Under the pieces are notes generated by a model, which worked only from the letters and a program-made list of their open reading frames with translations, was not told where the DNA came from and searched no databases. DNA of 39,158 nucleotides from Pseudoxanthomonas sp. Lineage in GTDB: Bacteria > Pseudomonadota > Gammaproteobacteria > Xanthomonadales > Xanthomonadaceae. Both the position numbers and the translations under genes were made by a program. Numbering within the stretch: position 1 is the stretch's first letter; each line of letters begins with the position of its first letter. The stretch covers positions 1 to 39,158 of the forward strand of contig NZ_JANJUE010000219.1 in the NCBI RefSeq assembly GCF_024710765.1. Reading direction: 5' to 3'. Positions 17,081 through 25,477 of this stretch are shown in pieces.

Positions 17081-17712
17081 GGGGTGGGGTCCCGGTTGGT
17101 CTTGTTCCATGCGTCGATGAAGGCATGCGCGCGCCGCGCCACTTCGGCGGGCGGGGTGCCGGGCGCATACAGCGCCGAGCCGATGCCGAAGCCGGCCGCG
17201 CCCGCGTCGCGGTAGGCGGCCATGCGTTCGGGGGTGATGCCGCCCACCGGCAGTACGCCGGTGCCGCGCGGCAGCACGCTGAGCCAGGCTTTCAGCACCG
17301 GCGGCGGCAGTTGCTCGGCGGGAAACAGCTTCAATGCGTCGGCGCCGGCGCGCAGTGCGGCGAAGGCCTCGGTGGGCGTGGCGACGCCCGGCGTGCAGCG
17401 CAGGCCACGCGCGTGCGCGGCGGCGATCACCTCGACGTCGGCGTGCGGCATCACGATCAGCCGGCCGCCGGCCTCCGCCACGTCCTGGACCTGGCGCGAC
17501 GTGAGCACGGTGCCGGCGCCGACCAGGCATTGCCCGCCCAGCGCCCGCGCGAGCAGCGCGATGCTCTCCAGCGGTTGCGGCGAGTTGAGCGGGACTTCCA
17601 GGATCCGGAAGCCGGCCTCGGCCAGCGCCGTGCCGATGGCCGGCGCTTCCTGCGGGGTGAGCCCGCGCAGGATGGCAACCAGAGGGAGGGGTTGCATCCA
17701 GGCGGTGCTCAT
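17077..17712 (-). CDS. dgoA: 2-dehydro-3-deoxy-6-phosphogalactonate aldolase
   Basis: A 211-residue class I KDPG/KDPGal aldolase. VAILRGLTP at 12-20 with Arg16, catalytic Glu39 (ILEVPLNSP), VGAGTV, and the Schiff-base Lys128 (ALKLFPAE) are all present. The LNSP after the catalytic Glu and the LFPAEQL segment favour KDPGal aldolase (DgoA) over Entner-Doudoroff Eda. It cleaves KDPGal to pyruvate and glyceraldehyde 3-phosphate. It starts 10 bases after the GntR gene and overlaps dgoD, so regulator, aldolase and dehydratase form one transcript. Confidence 0.94.
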   Translation of the reverse strand: MSTAWMQPLPLVAILRGLTPQEAPAIGTALAEAGFRILEVPLNSPQPLESIALLARALGGQCLVGAGTVLTSRQVQDVAEAGGRLIVMPHADVEVIAAAHARGLRCTPGVATPTEAFAALRAGADALKLFPAEQLPPPVLKAWLSVLPRGTGVLPVGGITPERMAAYRDAGAAGFGIGSALYAPGTPPAEVARRAHAFIDAWNKTNRDPTP

Positions 17713-17722
17713 GGGGACTCCG

Positions 17723-18439
17723 TCAGCGGGTGGACTTGCGCGCGCGCCTTCGTCCCTTGATGTTGGCGCGCGAGTCCTCGATCATGCCGAGCATCGCCTC
17801 GCGCGCGGCGTCCGGCCGCTTGAGCCGGATCGCGTCGTACACGTCGAAGTGACGCGGCAACGAATACTTGAAGTCGGCCGCGGTCTGCGCCGACAGCAGG
17901 AAGTACGCACCCAGGGCCGCATCGATGACCGAGAACAGCGAACCCATCAGTTCGTTGTTGGTCGCGTCCAGCACGCACTCGTGGAAAGCCAGGTCCGCTT
18001 CGGCCCAGGCGTCCTGGTCCGTGGCCGCGGCCATCGCTTCGTAGGCCGCCTTGATCTTCGCCAGTTGTTCCGGCGAGCGCCTGCGCGAGGCGGCGGCCGC
18101 TGCGGCCGGCTCGATGATCTCGCGCATCTCCACCAGCTTCTCGACGAAATCCTCGGTCGGCATCGACGCGCAGCGCCAGGCCAGGATGTCCGGATCGAGC
18201 TGGTTCCAGTGGCGCGGTTCGCGCACCCGGGTGCCGGTCTTCTGCCTGGTTTCGATCAAGCCCTTGGAGCCAAGCACCTTCAACCCTTCGCGCAGCGCGG
18301 TGCGGCTCACCGCCATGCGCTGGGCCAGTACTTCCTCGCGGGGCAGGAGCTCGCCCGGCTTGATCTCGCCGCTGACGATCATCCGGCCGATGGCCTGGAT
18401 CACCTGATCGTAAAGATTGCGTACCGCGATTTGCTTCAC
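17723..18439 (-). CDS. dgoR: GntR/FCD-family regulator of the galactonate locus (DgoR-like)
   Basis: 238 residues. The N-terminal winged helix (residues 6-75) contains IVSGEIKPGELLPREEVLAQ and RMAVSRTALREGLKVLGSKG, and RQKTGTRVREPRHWNQLDPDILAW is typical of DgoR-like FadR-subfamily proteins. The C-terminal FCD domain has its metal/ligand pocket residues in the EMREIIEP, DLAFHECV and RHFDVYDAI segments. It is the first gene of the dgo operon and lies 44 bases downstream of a putative operator at 18484-18497, so it is probably autoregulated. Matching sites precede galM and the dgoK/GH43 pair. In known relatives the inducer is galactonate. The symbol is assigned by context. Confidence 0.9.
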   Translation of the reverse strand: MKQIAVRNLYDQVIQAIGRMIVSGEIKPGELLPREEVLAQRMAVSRTALREGLKVLGSKGLIETRQKTGTRVREPRHWNQLDPDILAWRCASMPTEDFVEKLVEMREIIEPAAAAAASRRRSPEQLAKIKAAYEAMAAATDQDAWAEADLAFHECVLDATNNELMGSLFSVIDAALGAYFLLSAQTAADFKYSLPRHFDVYDAIRLKRPDAAREAMLGMIEDSRANIKGRRRARKSTR

Positions 18440-18483
18440 TGGATCCCCTTGGGTTCGGTGCGCCGCATCCGGCGGGCACTCTG

Positions 18484-18497
18484 ATTATCCGACAATA
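18484..18497 (-). promoter_or_regulatory. Putative GntR (DgoR) operator, site A
   Basis: On the minus strand this reads TATTGTCGGATAAT, matching sites at 25374-25388 and 26460-26474. It lies 44 bases upstream of the GntR gene, and its GATAAT end could double as a -10 box, so binding would give autorepression of the dgo operon. Confidence 0.65.
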
Positions 18498-18541
18498 GGG
18501 GTATAGCACGACTGGGGACATGGGATGGGAACCGTGGGGGG

Positions 18542-20110
18542 TCATGGCGCCACCGGGGCGATTTCGAGGTAGTCGTAGTCCAGTGGCCGGTCGCCGTTGG
18601 TCACCACGATGCGGTTGCCGCCGGCCCGCAGGGGCGCGGTGAATTCGGTTTCGCGCCAGCCAGGCCGGGGCGCGGTGGCGGGAGGGGAGGGAAGCGATTG
18701 GCCGTTCACCTGCACGCGTGGCGTGGCGGCGAAACCGGTGTCGGCATGGCGCAGGCGGATCTTGCGGTCACCGGTGCGACCGGCCTGGACCTCGAACACC
18801 AGATCGGCATCGGCGCCGCTGGCCAGCCGTACCTTGCGGCCGGCCGACGCGGTGGCGTCTTCGATCTGCGCGGCGCGGCGACGGACCGCGTTCTCGGCTT
18901 CGTACCGGCCCAGCGCCAGCGGCGCGGTGGCCTGCAGGATCTCGTTGGATTCGGCGCGCTCGGGGGCCGAGGCGACGGAAGAGGACGTGACGTGCAGCAA
19001 CTGGCCGTCGGCGCGCACCAGCATGGCCTGCGTCCAGCCGGCATGGATGTTGCCGCTGGCCTTGCGCACCGGCGCTTCGACTTCCCACCAGGGACCACGG
19101 CCACCACTGTCGCTGCGGTAGAGGGTCCGGCCGCCGGCATCGCCGCCGCCGCCGGCCCGTTGCGCGGCGACCAGCAGCACGCCGTCCGCGGTTTCACCGG
19201 GCAGCCAACGGATGCTCGGGCAGGCGGCCGGCCAGGCGCCGGCGGCGGTACGCAGGGCGATGCCCGGATCCTCCGGCGCGCCCCAGTCCAGTCCGTCGGC
19301 GCTGAATTTCAGATGGACCTGGCCATTGCGCTCGCCGTCGATGTTCTCGAACACCATCGCGTAACCGCGGCCGGGAACGCGCTCGACGATGGCCATGCCG
19401 GGCCGTTCGACACCGCCCGGGAGTGCGACGTCCACGGTTTCCGATCCCCAGGTGCGGCCACCGTCGAGAGAAACCTTGTGGGCGAGCAACTGGTTGAAGC
19501 CGTCCTGCTTGTGCCGCTCGCTGGAATAGAAGGCGACCATGCGGCCGTCGTCCAGGACCACGATGTAGGGCTCCCACACGCCCTGGTTCAGGCGGTCGGA
19601 GGGCTGGCCGCCGCCCTGCACGATGCTGCCACGGTATTCCCAGTGCTGGCCGCCATCGCGGCTGGCGTAGAGCTGGAGATCCTGCGCGATCACCTGATCG
19701 TGCTCGTTGCGGCCGGTGGAATTGGCGGCGAGCAGCAGGGTGCCGGCGGGAAGATCGCCGCTGGTGCGCGCCAGTTCGCTCAGGTGCGGCTGCCAGCGCA
19801 GTTGCCAGCGGCGCGCATCGCCGTGCGGCTGATCGACGACCTCGCCCACCTGTCGCCAGTGATCACCCTCGTCGCGGCTTTCATACAGGGGGATGCCGCC
19901 CGGCGCGGAAGGCTCGAACACCAGCAGCATGCGTCCGTTGTCGCGTGCCCGCGGCTGGTGTGCCAGCTGGAGCACCGAGGCATAGCCGATGCCCGCGGCC
20001 ACGCGCGTGCCACGCGGGGCCTCGTCCGTGGCCGGCGCGGCGGAGGCCGCACCGGCGCACAGCAGCGCCGGTGCCAGCCACGCCAGCCGGGGCGTCGCGC
20101 CTTTCTTCAC
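18542..20110 (-). CDS. Secreted Asp-box (BNR) glycosidase with C-terminal carbohydrate-binding domain
   Basis: 522 residues from a GTG at 20110 that overlaps the receptor's stop codon (GTGA). A signal peptide (LAWLAPALLCAGAASA) is followed by a sialidase-superfamily propeller with Asp boxes SRDEGDHW, SRDGGQHW and SLDGGRTW, plus GVWEPYIVVLDDG and ERPGMAIVERVPGRGYAMVFE, shared with the protein at 11612-12652. The last ~130 residues, from LGRYEAENAV, form a CBM6/CBM35-like beta-sandwich (DYDYLEIAP at the end). The frame is open further upstream, but only inside the receptor gene. It probably binds and trims the polysaccharide fragment taken up by the neighbouring receptor, either periplasmically or at the surface. 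Substrate specificity is unknown. Confidence 0.8.
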   Translation of the reverse strand: MKKGATPRLAWLAPALLCAGAASAAPATDEAPRGTRVAAGIGYASVLQLAHQPRARDNGRMLLVFEPSAPGGIPLYESRDEGDHWRQVGEVVDQPHGDARRWQLRWQPHLSELARTSGDLPAGTLLLAANSTGRNEHDQVIAQDLQLYASRDGGQHWEYRGSIVQGGGQPSDRLNQGVWEPYIVVLDDGRMVAFYSSERHKQDGFNQLLAHKVSLDGGRTWGSETVDVALPGGVERPGMAIVERVPGRGYAMVFENIDGERNGQVHLKFSADGLDWGAPEDPGIALRTAAGAWPAACPSIRWLPGETADGVLLVAAQRAGGGGDAGGRTLYRSDSGGRGPWWEVEAPVRKASGNIHAGWTQAMLVRADGQLLHVTSSSVASAPERAESNEILQATAPLALGRYEAENAVRRRAAQIEDATASAGRKVRLASGADADLVFEVQAGRTGDRKIRLRHADTGFAATPRVQVNGQSLPSPPATAPRPGWRETEFTAPLRAGGNRIVVTNGDRPLDYDYLEIAPVAP

Positions 20111-22863
20111 AGCTTGAACCGCAGGCCCAGGGCGATCGTCTTGTCCTGGAAGCGGATGTCGCGCGGACGCGTGTCGCCATCGCCCCAGAACTGGTGCAGG
20201 TTGTTGCCAAGCAGGTTGGTGGCCGAGAACACCAGCGTGGTCTGCGCGGTGACGTCGTAGCTGACCGAGAAGTCCAGCGAGCTTGCCGGCTCGACCTGGT
20301 CTTCGTTGCCCGACACCGTGGGCTGGGTGAAGAAGTCGATGTAGCGGCTGCGGTAACCGTAGGCCAGGCGCGCGGACAGGGCCTGGTTCTCGTAGAACAG
20401 GACCGCGTTGTAGTTGTTCTTCGACACGTTCTGCAGCGGACGCGAGATTTCCGGTCCGCCGATGAACTGCGGCGAGCGCGTGGATCCGTCGATGTAGGTG
20501 TAGTTCAACTGCGCGCCCAGGCCGCTCCAGGCGCCCGGCAGGAAGTCGAAGGTCTGCTGGTAGGCGAGCTCGACACCCTGCAGGTGGCCGCTGCCCGCGC
20601 TCTGGGGCGAGGACAGTTCGAACGGGGCGCCGCCGATGGTCACGTTGGTGACGTAGGTCTGGATGTAGCCGTCGATGTCGCGGTAGAACACGCCGGCGCT
20701 GGCGTAGCCGACCGGCGAGAAGTACCACTCCAGCGAGGCGTCGTAGTTCATCGACTCGATCGGGCTCAGGTCCGGGTTGCCGCTGGAGGCGATGCCGGGC
20801 CGGTTGATGGTGCCGGGATTGAGCGAGATCGAGGGATTGAGCGCGCCGAAGTCGGGGTAGCTCATGGTCTTGGCCGCCACCAGGCGCAGTTGCCATTCAT
20901 CGCTGAAGTGCAGGTTCATGCTGGCGTTGGGCAGCGTGTTGGTGTCGTCGGTCTGGCGGGTGATCGGGCTGTAGACGCCGGTGCCGGCATCGAAGGAGAA
21001 GGCGCTGAGATCACGCTTGACCTTTTCCATCCGCACACCTACCAGGCCGTCGACCGGCAGGCCGAACAGCTCGAAGTCGTACTTGGCCTGCAGGTAGCCG
21101 GCGGCCTTGCGCTCGCCGATGTCGAAGAAGCGGCCCGGATTCTCCGGCGCCAGGCCGGTGGGCAGCCCATAGAAGGACCGCAGCGCGTCGGCGTTGTCGA
21201 TCAGGTAGTCGTAGCAAGGCACCAGGAACTTCTGGTGCAGGGCGGCATTGTCGCGCTTGCTGCAGAAGAAGCTGGACGCGGGGAACAGGCCGACGACCTG
21301 GTTGTCCGGATTCGGGTTGGCGGTGATATTGCCGGTGCCCGCGCCACCCGGCGGCGGGGTGGAGATCTCCACGCTGCCCTTGGCGCTGGCGGTGCGATCG
21401 GCATAGCGCAGGCCGAACTGGATCGAGGCGATCGGGCCATCGAGGAACTCGAAGCGGCCGTCACCGCGCCAACTGTTCTCCTCGCCGCGCGAATGCGCCC
21501 AGGTCTGGAACAGGCCGTTGAGGTAGAAGCGCGACGGATCCAGCGCCGGATCGCCGGCCAGGTACCAGTTCTGGTGGCTGCCGGAGGTGCCTTCCCAGAC
21601 CGTGGTGATCGGACCGCTGAGGAAGGTGTCGATGATGAAGTTCTCGTCGCGGTAGTAGCCGGACGTGCGGGTGACCTCGGTGGACAGGTGCAACTGGTCG
21701 CCATCCCACTTCACCCCCAGCGCGTTCTGGATGTCCTGGCCGCGCTGCTTGTGCGCCTGGGTGCTGGTGGCGGCGTAGGTGTCGCCGGTCCAGGAGCCGC
21801 TGGTCGCGTCGCAGACGGTCTGGCCGGCCAGCGGTCCATCCAGCTGGTTGGCGTAGCAGTGGTTGCCGACGCCGAGCTGCGACGGGGCCACCGCGCCATT
21901 CGGGAACGAGAAATAGAACGCCTGGTCGAAGTCGTCGCGGACCCAGTCGTACAGGCCTTCCAGGTAGACCTCGGTGCGATCGTTGGGCTTCCACTGCAAG
22001 GCGTAGTTGAACGCCCCGCGCTTGCGGTCGCCCTGGTTGTACGCGGTGCCCCAGCCGTTCGGAGCGGCGATCAGGTTGCCATCCGCGGTCCGCATCGGCG
22101 TGCCGCCGGCATCGGTCACGATCTTCGGGAAATCGCCCCACACCGCGTCGTAAGCGTAGTGCTTGCCGAGGTAACCGAAATTGACCAGCGCGCCAAACTC
22201 GCCGGCATCGGTATCCCAGCGGTTGCTGAGCAGCAGGCTGGCGTTGGGATCGACCTTGCCGCCGTACTCGCTGTGCGTGCCGGTGAGGGTGCCGGCGATC
22301 TCGGCGCCGTCGAAATCGAACGGACGGCGCAGCTCGATGTCGACCAGGCCGGCGATGCCGCCGAGCGGCAGGCTGGCCTCGCTGCTCTTGTAGACCCGCA
22401 GCGTCTTTACCGCGGTGGCCGGCAGGTTCTGGAAGGCGTAGCCGCGACCGGAACCGCTGAAGATCTCGCGCCCGTTGAGGGTGCTGATCACGTTGGGCAG
22501 GCCACGGATCACCACCGAGGTCGTCTCACCCTGGCCACCCTGCGCGATCTGCACGCCGGTCACGCGCTGGAGCGCGTCGGCCACGCTGTTGTCGGGCAGC
22601 TTGCCGATGTCCTCGGCGACGATCGAATCAACCACCATGTCCGCGTCCTGCTTGATCGCCTGCGCGGTCTGCAGGCTCTGGCGCAGCGCGGTCACCACCA
22701 CCGTGTCCAGGTTGGTGGCGTCTTGGGAGGACGCATTCTGATCGGCCGGCGCCTGCTGCGCACCGGCATTGGCACCGCCGTCCTGGGCCATGGCCAGGGA
22801 CGGCAACATGAGGGCGGACAGGATGGAAAGCGACAGCAGCGAGCGGGGAAAACGAGTGTTCAT
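20107..22863 (-). CDS. TonB-dependent outer-membrane receptor for a carbohydrate
   Basis: 918 residues. Signal peptide 1-26 (ILSALMLPSLAMA), then a Gln/Asn-rich stretch and a TonB box (DTVVVTAL), the plug domain (SIVAEDIGKLPDNSVADALQ, VTGVQI, VVIRGLPNVISTLNGREIF), and a 22-strand-type barrel ending LGNNLHQFWGDGDTRPRDI and TIALGLRFKL. The final residue is Leu rather than the usual aromatic. The plug style is typical of the abundant sugar-type receptors of Xanthomonadaceae and Caulobacterales. It sits between a clan GH-A glycosidase and an Asp-box glycosidase, in a transcript headed by galM. It should import a galactose-containing oligosaccharide. Confidence 0.95.
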   Translation of the reverse strand: MNTRFPRSLLSLSILSALMLPSLAMAQDGGANAGAQQAPADQNASSQDATNLDTVVVTALRQSLQTAQAIKQDADMVVDSIVAEDIGKLPDNSVADALQRVTGVQIAQGGQGETTSVVIRGLPNVISTLNGREIFSGSGRGYAFQNLPATAVKTLRVYKSSEASLPLGGIAGLVDIELRRPFDFDGAEIAGTLTGTHSEYGGKVDPNASLLLSNRWDTDAGEFGALVNFGYLGKHYAYDAVWGDFPKIVTDAGGTPMRTADGNLIAAPNGWGTAYNQGDRKRGAFNYALQWKPNDRTEVYLEGLYDWVRDDFDQAFYFSFPNGAVAPSQLGVGNHCYANQLDGPLAGQTVCDATSGSWTGDTYAATSTQAHKQRGQDIQNALGVKWDGDQLHLSTEVTRTSGYYRDENFIIDTFLSGPITTVWEGTSGSHQNWYLAGDPALDPSRFYLNGLFQTWAHSRGEENSWRGDGRFEFLDGPIASIQFGLRYADRTASAKGSVEISTPPPGGAGTGNITANPNPDNQVVGLFPASSFFCSKRDNAALHQKFLVPCYDYLIDNADALRSFYGLPTGLAPENPGRFFDIGERKAAGYLQAKYDFELFGLPVDGLVGVRMEKVKRDLSAFSFDAGTGVYSPITRQTDDTNTLPNASMNLHFSDEWQLRLVAAKTMSYPDFGALNPSISLNPGTINRPGIASSGNPDLSPIESMNYDASLEWYFSPVGYASAGVFYRDIDGYIQTYVTNVTIGGAPFELSSPQSAGSGHLQGVELAYQQTFDFLPGAWSGLGAQLNYTYIDGSTRSPQFIGGPEISRPLQNVSKNNYNAVLFYENQALSARLAYGYRSRYIDFFTQPTVSGNEDQVEPASSLDFSVSYDVTAQTTLVFSATNLLGNNLHQFWGDGDTRPRDIRFQDKTIALGLRFKL

Positions 22864-22931
22864 GACATCTTCTCCGGAAAAAGGGCGTGAGCGATCCGCC
22901 GGCCGCGTCGCGGCCGGAGGAAGGTCTCGGT

Positions 22932-24092
22932 TCAGGGGGTGGAAACGGCGTTCCCGGGCGTGCCGGCAATCTTTCGGAACAGCTCGGCCTCACGCGCGCG
23001 GTAAGGCGTGCCGTCGGCCTTGAGCAGATCGTGGAACCACAGGGTCGGTTCCTGCAGGGTGTAGGGGCGCTGCCAGCTGTCCCACGGGAAGCGGGTCTGG
23101 ATGGCGCCGTCGACGAAACCCCAGTTGATCATGCCGATGTTTTCGCGGCGCGCGATCGGCAGGATGGTGTCCACGTTGGAGCCGTTGCCGCGGGCCAGCC
23201 ATTCGGTGCAGATCAGCGGACGGTCGTAGCCACGCAGCTGGGCGACGCGGGCCTCGAACGCCTCGGGCTGCTCATAGTTGTGGAAGCTGATGACGTCGGA
23301 CTGCTCCAGCTGGGTGCGCTGGATGGCGGTCAGGCTCTTCGCGCCCGGCGACCAGTCATCGCCGATCCAAACGCCGCTGGTGAGCGGCTGCACCGGCTTC
23401 TTCGCGCGCGCCCATTCGAACACCTTCGGCAGCAGTTCCTCGATCCGGGCCTGCTCGCGATCCAGCTGCTTGTCCATGTAGCTGCCGCCGCCCGGATTGT
23501 CCGGCTCGTTCCACAGATCCCAGGCCAGCACGCGCTTGTCGTTGGCGAAGGCGCCGACCACGCCCTGCACGTAGGCACGGAAGTGCGCGTCGTTGGCCGG
23601 GTCGACCAGTTCGTGGCGACCCGGGCTCTGCACCCAGCCGGAGTTGTGCACGCCGGGGATCGGGCGATGCTGCGCACCGAGGACCGGGTCCGGGTCCCAG
23701 CAGCTGTCGAACAGCACCAGCATCGGACGGATGCCATGCCTGGCGGCGATCGCGAGGAACTGGTCGAGGCGCTTCAGGAAGCCTTTCTGATCCTGCTTCC
23801 ACAACAGATCATGCAAGTACACGCGCATGGTGTTCATGCCGAACTTCTCGCGCGCCCAGCCGAGTTCGCGATCGATCGCCACCGGGTCGAAGGTGTCGGC
23901 CTGGAACATCTCCAGCTGGTTGATCGCGTTGGAGGTGGTGTAGTTGGCGCCCACCAGCCAGGGTTGCTGTTCGTACCAGGTCTTCGCTTCGGCCGGCGAC
24001 CAGCGATCGCCGTCGGCGGCCGACGCCATCGGCGCGGCGGCGGCGAGCAGGATGGCCAGCAGGGGTTTCAGCCACTTTTGCATCGGATGCAT
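22932..24092 (-). CDS. Secreted clan GH-A (GH5-like) glycoside hydrolase
   Basis: About 386 residues from ATG 24092 (AGGT upstream); ATG 24083 and 24098 are equally acceptable and all retain the signal peptide WLKPLLAILLAAAAPMASA. The TIM barrel has the acid/base in LAWDLWNEPDNPGG, the nucleophile in LICTEWLARGNG, and a late INWGFVDGAIQTRFPWDSW strand, the two-Glu layout of clan GH-A. It resembles secreted GH5/GH2-like enzymes often labelled 'xylanase' or 'cellulase' without biochemical support. Lying between galM and the receptor under the dgo-type operator, a galactan or arabinogalactan endo-activity is the contextual guess. Confidence 0.82.
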   Translation of the reverse strand: MHPMQKWLKPLLAILLAAAAPMASAADGDRWSPAEAKTWYEQQPWLVGANYTTSNAINQLEMFQADTFDPVAIDRELGWAREKFGMNTMRVYLHDLLWKQDQKGFLKRLDQFLAIAARHGIRPMLVLFDSCWDPDPVLGAQHRPIPGVHNSGWVQSPGRHELVDPANDAHFRAYVQGVVGAFANDKRVLAWDLWNEPDNPGGGSYMDKQLDREQARIEELLPKVFEWARAKKPVQPLTSGVWIGDDWSPGAKSLTAIQRTQLEQSDVISFHNYEQPEAFEARVAQLRGYDRPLICTEWLARGNGSNVDTILPIARRENIGMINWGFVDGAIQTRFPWDSWQRPYTLQEPTLWFHDLLKADGTPYRAREAELFRKIAGTPGNAVSTP

Positions 24093-24164
24093 CTCCATTA
24101 CCTGAGAGGATTCGGGCATGCCTCCGGCATCCACGCCGGCCGGGGCCGTCGCGGGGGTGGCATG

Positions 24165-24182
24165 CGGCGCCGGAAGGCGCCG
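24165..24182. repeat. Stem-loop between galM and the GH-A gene
   Basis: CGGCGCC (24165-24171) pairs with GGCGCCG (24176-24182) around a GGAA loop, a few bases after the galM stop. There is no T-tract. It could be a processing or stability element within the operon rather than a terminator. Confidence 0.4.
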
Positions 24183-24185
24183 GGA

Positions 24186-25331
24186 TCAACGGGTGTCGCT
24201 GGCGTCCTTGTCCGTGGAGAACCGGTAGACCATGCGGTTCACGTACTGCTGGCCGGGCGCGAGCCGCGCCGAACCGAAGGCAGGCTGGTTCGGCGTGTCG
24301 GGAAACAGCTGGGGTTCGAGCGCGATGGCATCGCCCTGGCGATACACGCGGCCGCTCTTGCCGACCGTGGTGCCGTCCAGGAAGTTGCCGGAATAGAACT
24401 GCAGGCCGGGCTGGGTCGACACCAGCGACATCACCCGTCCGGAACGCGGGTCGTGCACGCGCGCCACTTCGCGTGGCGCCTTGGCCGGCTCGCGGCTGAT
24501 CACCCAGTTGTGGTCGTAACCACGCCCGTGCAGCAGCTGCGGTTCGGCACCGGTGCGCAGGTCCCGGCCGATCGGCTTGGGCGTGCGGAAGTCGAACACG
24601 CTGCCGGCCACCGGCCGGAACTCGCCGGTGGGAATCAGGGTCGCGTCGACCGGCGTGTACGCGTCGGCGGGAATCATCAGTTCGTGATCCATCGCCGTGC
24701 CCGAGCCTTCGCCGGACAGGTTCCAGTACGCGTGGTTGCTCAGGTTGACGATGGTCGGCGCATCGGTGCTCGCGCGGTATTCGATGGCCAGGCGGCCGTC
24801 GCCTTCCAGCGCATAGGTGGCGGTGACCGTCAGCGTGCCCGGATAGCCCTGGTCGCCGTCGGCACTGACATGGCGCAGGGTGGTGCGGTCGGGCTTGGCC
24901 TCGACCACGTCCCAGACCACCTTGTCGAAGCCGCGCGTGCCGCCGTGCAGGCTGTTGGGGCCGTCATTGGCGGGGACCGTGTATTCGCGCCCGTCGAGGC
25001 TGAACTTGCCGTGCGCGATGCGGTTGGCGAAGCGCCCGACGATGGTGCCGAAATACTGCGGCTTGGCCAGTGTGGCCTGCAGCGTCGCGTCGCCCAGCAC
25101 CACGTCGGCGTACTTGCCGTCGCGATCCGGCACTTCCAGCGCGTGCAGCGCCGCGCCCAGCGTCAGCACGCGCGCCTGCATGCCGCTGCCGTCGCGCAGC
25201 AGGATGGATTCGACCTTCGTTCCGTCCGGCAGCATCCCGACGACCGTGCGCTGCTGCGCACCCGCCGTCGCGGCGACCGCGAGCGCCATCGCGCCCATGC
25301 AACCAACTGCCATCCCCTTGCCAAGCAACAT
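24186..25331 (-). CDS. galM: Exported aldose 1-epimerase (galactose mutarotase)
   Basis: A 381-residue GalM-family beta-sandwich preceded by a signal peptide (GCMGAMALAVAATAGAQ), so mutarotation is periplasmic. GRFANRIAHGKF, PNSLHGG (first catalytic His), NLSNHAYWNL (second catalytic His) and ALEPQLFPDTPNQPAF (catalytic Glu) are all present. ATG 25331 is used; the frame is open upstream, but there is no other start with a following signal peptide. It heads the operon galM - GH-A enzyme - TonB receptor - Asp-box glycosidase, 43 bases downstream of operator site B. It would equilibrate galactose anomers released in the periplasm before transport. Confidence 0.93.
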   Translation of the reverse strand: MLLGKGMAVGCMGAMALAVAATAGAQQRTVVGMLPDGTKVESILLRDGSGMQARVLTLGAALHALEVPDRDGKYADVVLGDATLQATLAKPQYFGTIVGRFANRIAHGKFSLDGREYTVPANDGPNSLHGGTRGFDKVVWDVVEAKPDRTTLRHVSADGDQGYPGTLTVTATYALEGDGRLAIEYRASTDAPTIVNLSNHAYWNLSGEGSGTAMDHELMIPADAYTPVDATLIPTGEFRPVAGSVFDFRTPKPIGRDLRTGAEPQLLHGRGYDHNWVISREPAKAPREVARVHDPRSGRVMSLVSTQPGLQFYSGNFLDGTTVGKSGRVYRQGDAIALEPQLFPDTPNQPAFGSARLAPGQQYVNRMVYRFSTDKDASDTR

Positions 25332-25373
25332 CGCTCTTGACCTCTCCCAACGGCGTGGAATGCTACAAAAGCA

Positions 25374-25388
25374 TATAATCAGACAATA
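25374..25388 (-). promoter_or_regulatory. Putative GntR (DgoR) operator, site B
   Basis: On the minus strand this reads TATTGTCTGATTATA, identical at 14 of 15 positions to site C. It is an imperfect palindrome about a central base (TATTGTC-N-GATTATA) and lies just upstream of galM. Confidence 0.68.
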
Positions 25389-25477
25389 CGCACGTTGCGG
25401 CGCAGCACACCGGAAAAGAACCGGGTTTCCCGTGCGCCGAAGAGCGGACACCGGGGACGAAGGATGCTGCCGGGGGC

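Noticed and set aside
19945-22890. A 981-codon plus-strand frame opposite the TonB receptor
   Set aside because: It mirrors the receptor gene, has no domain-like segments and shows the composition of an antisense frame.
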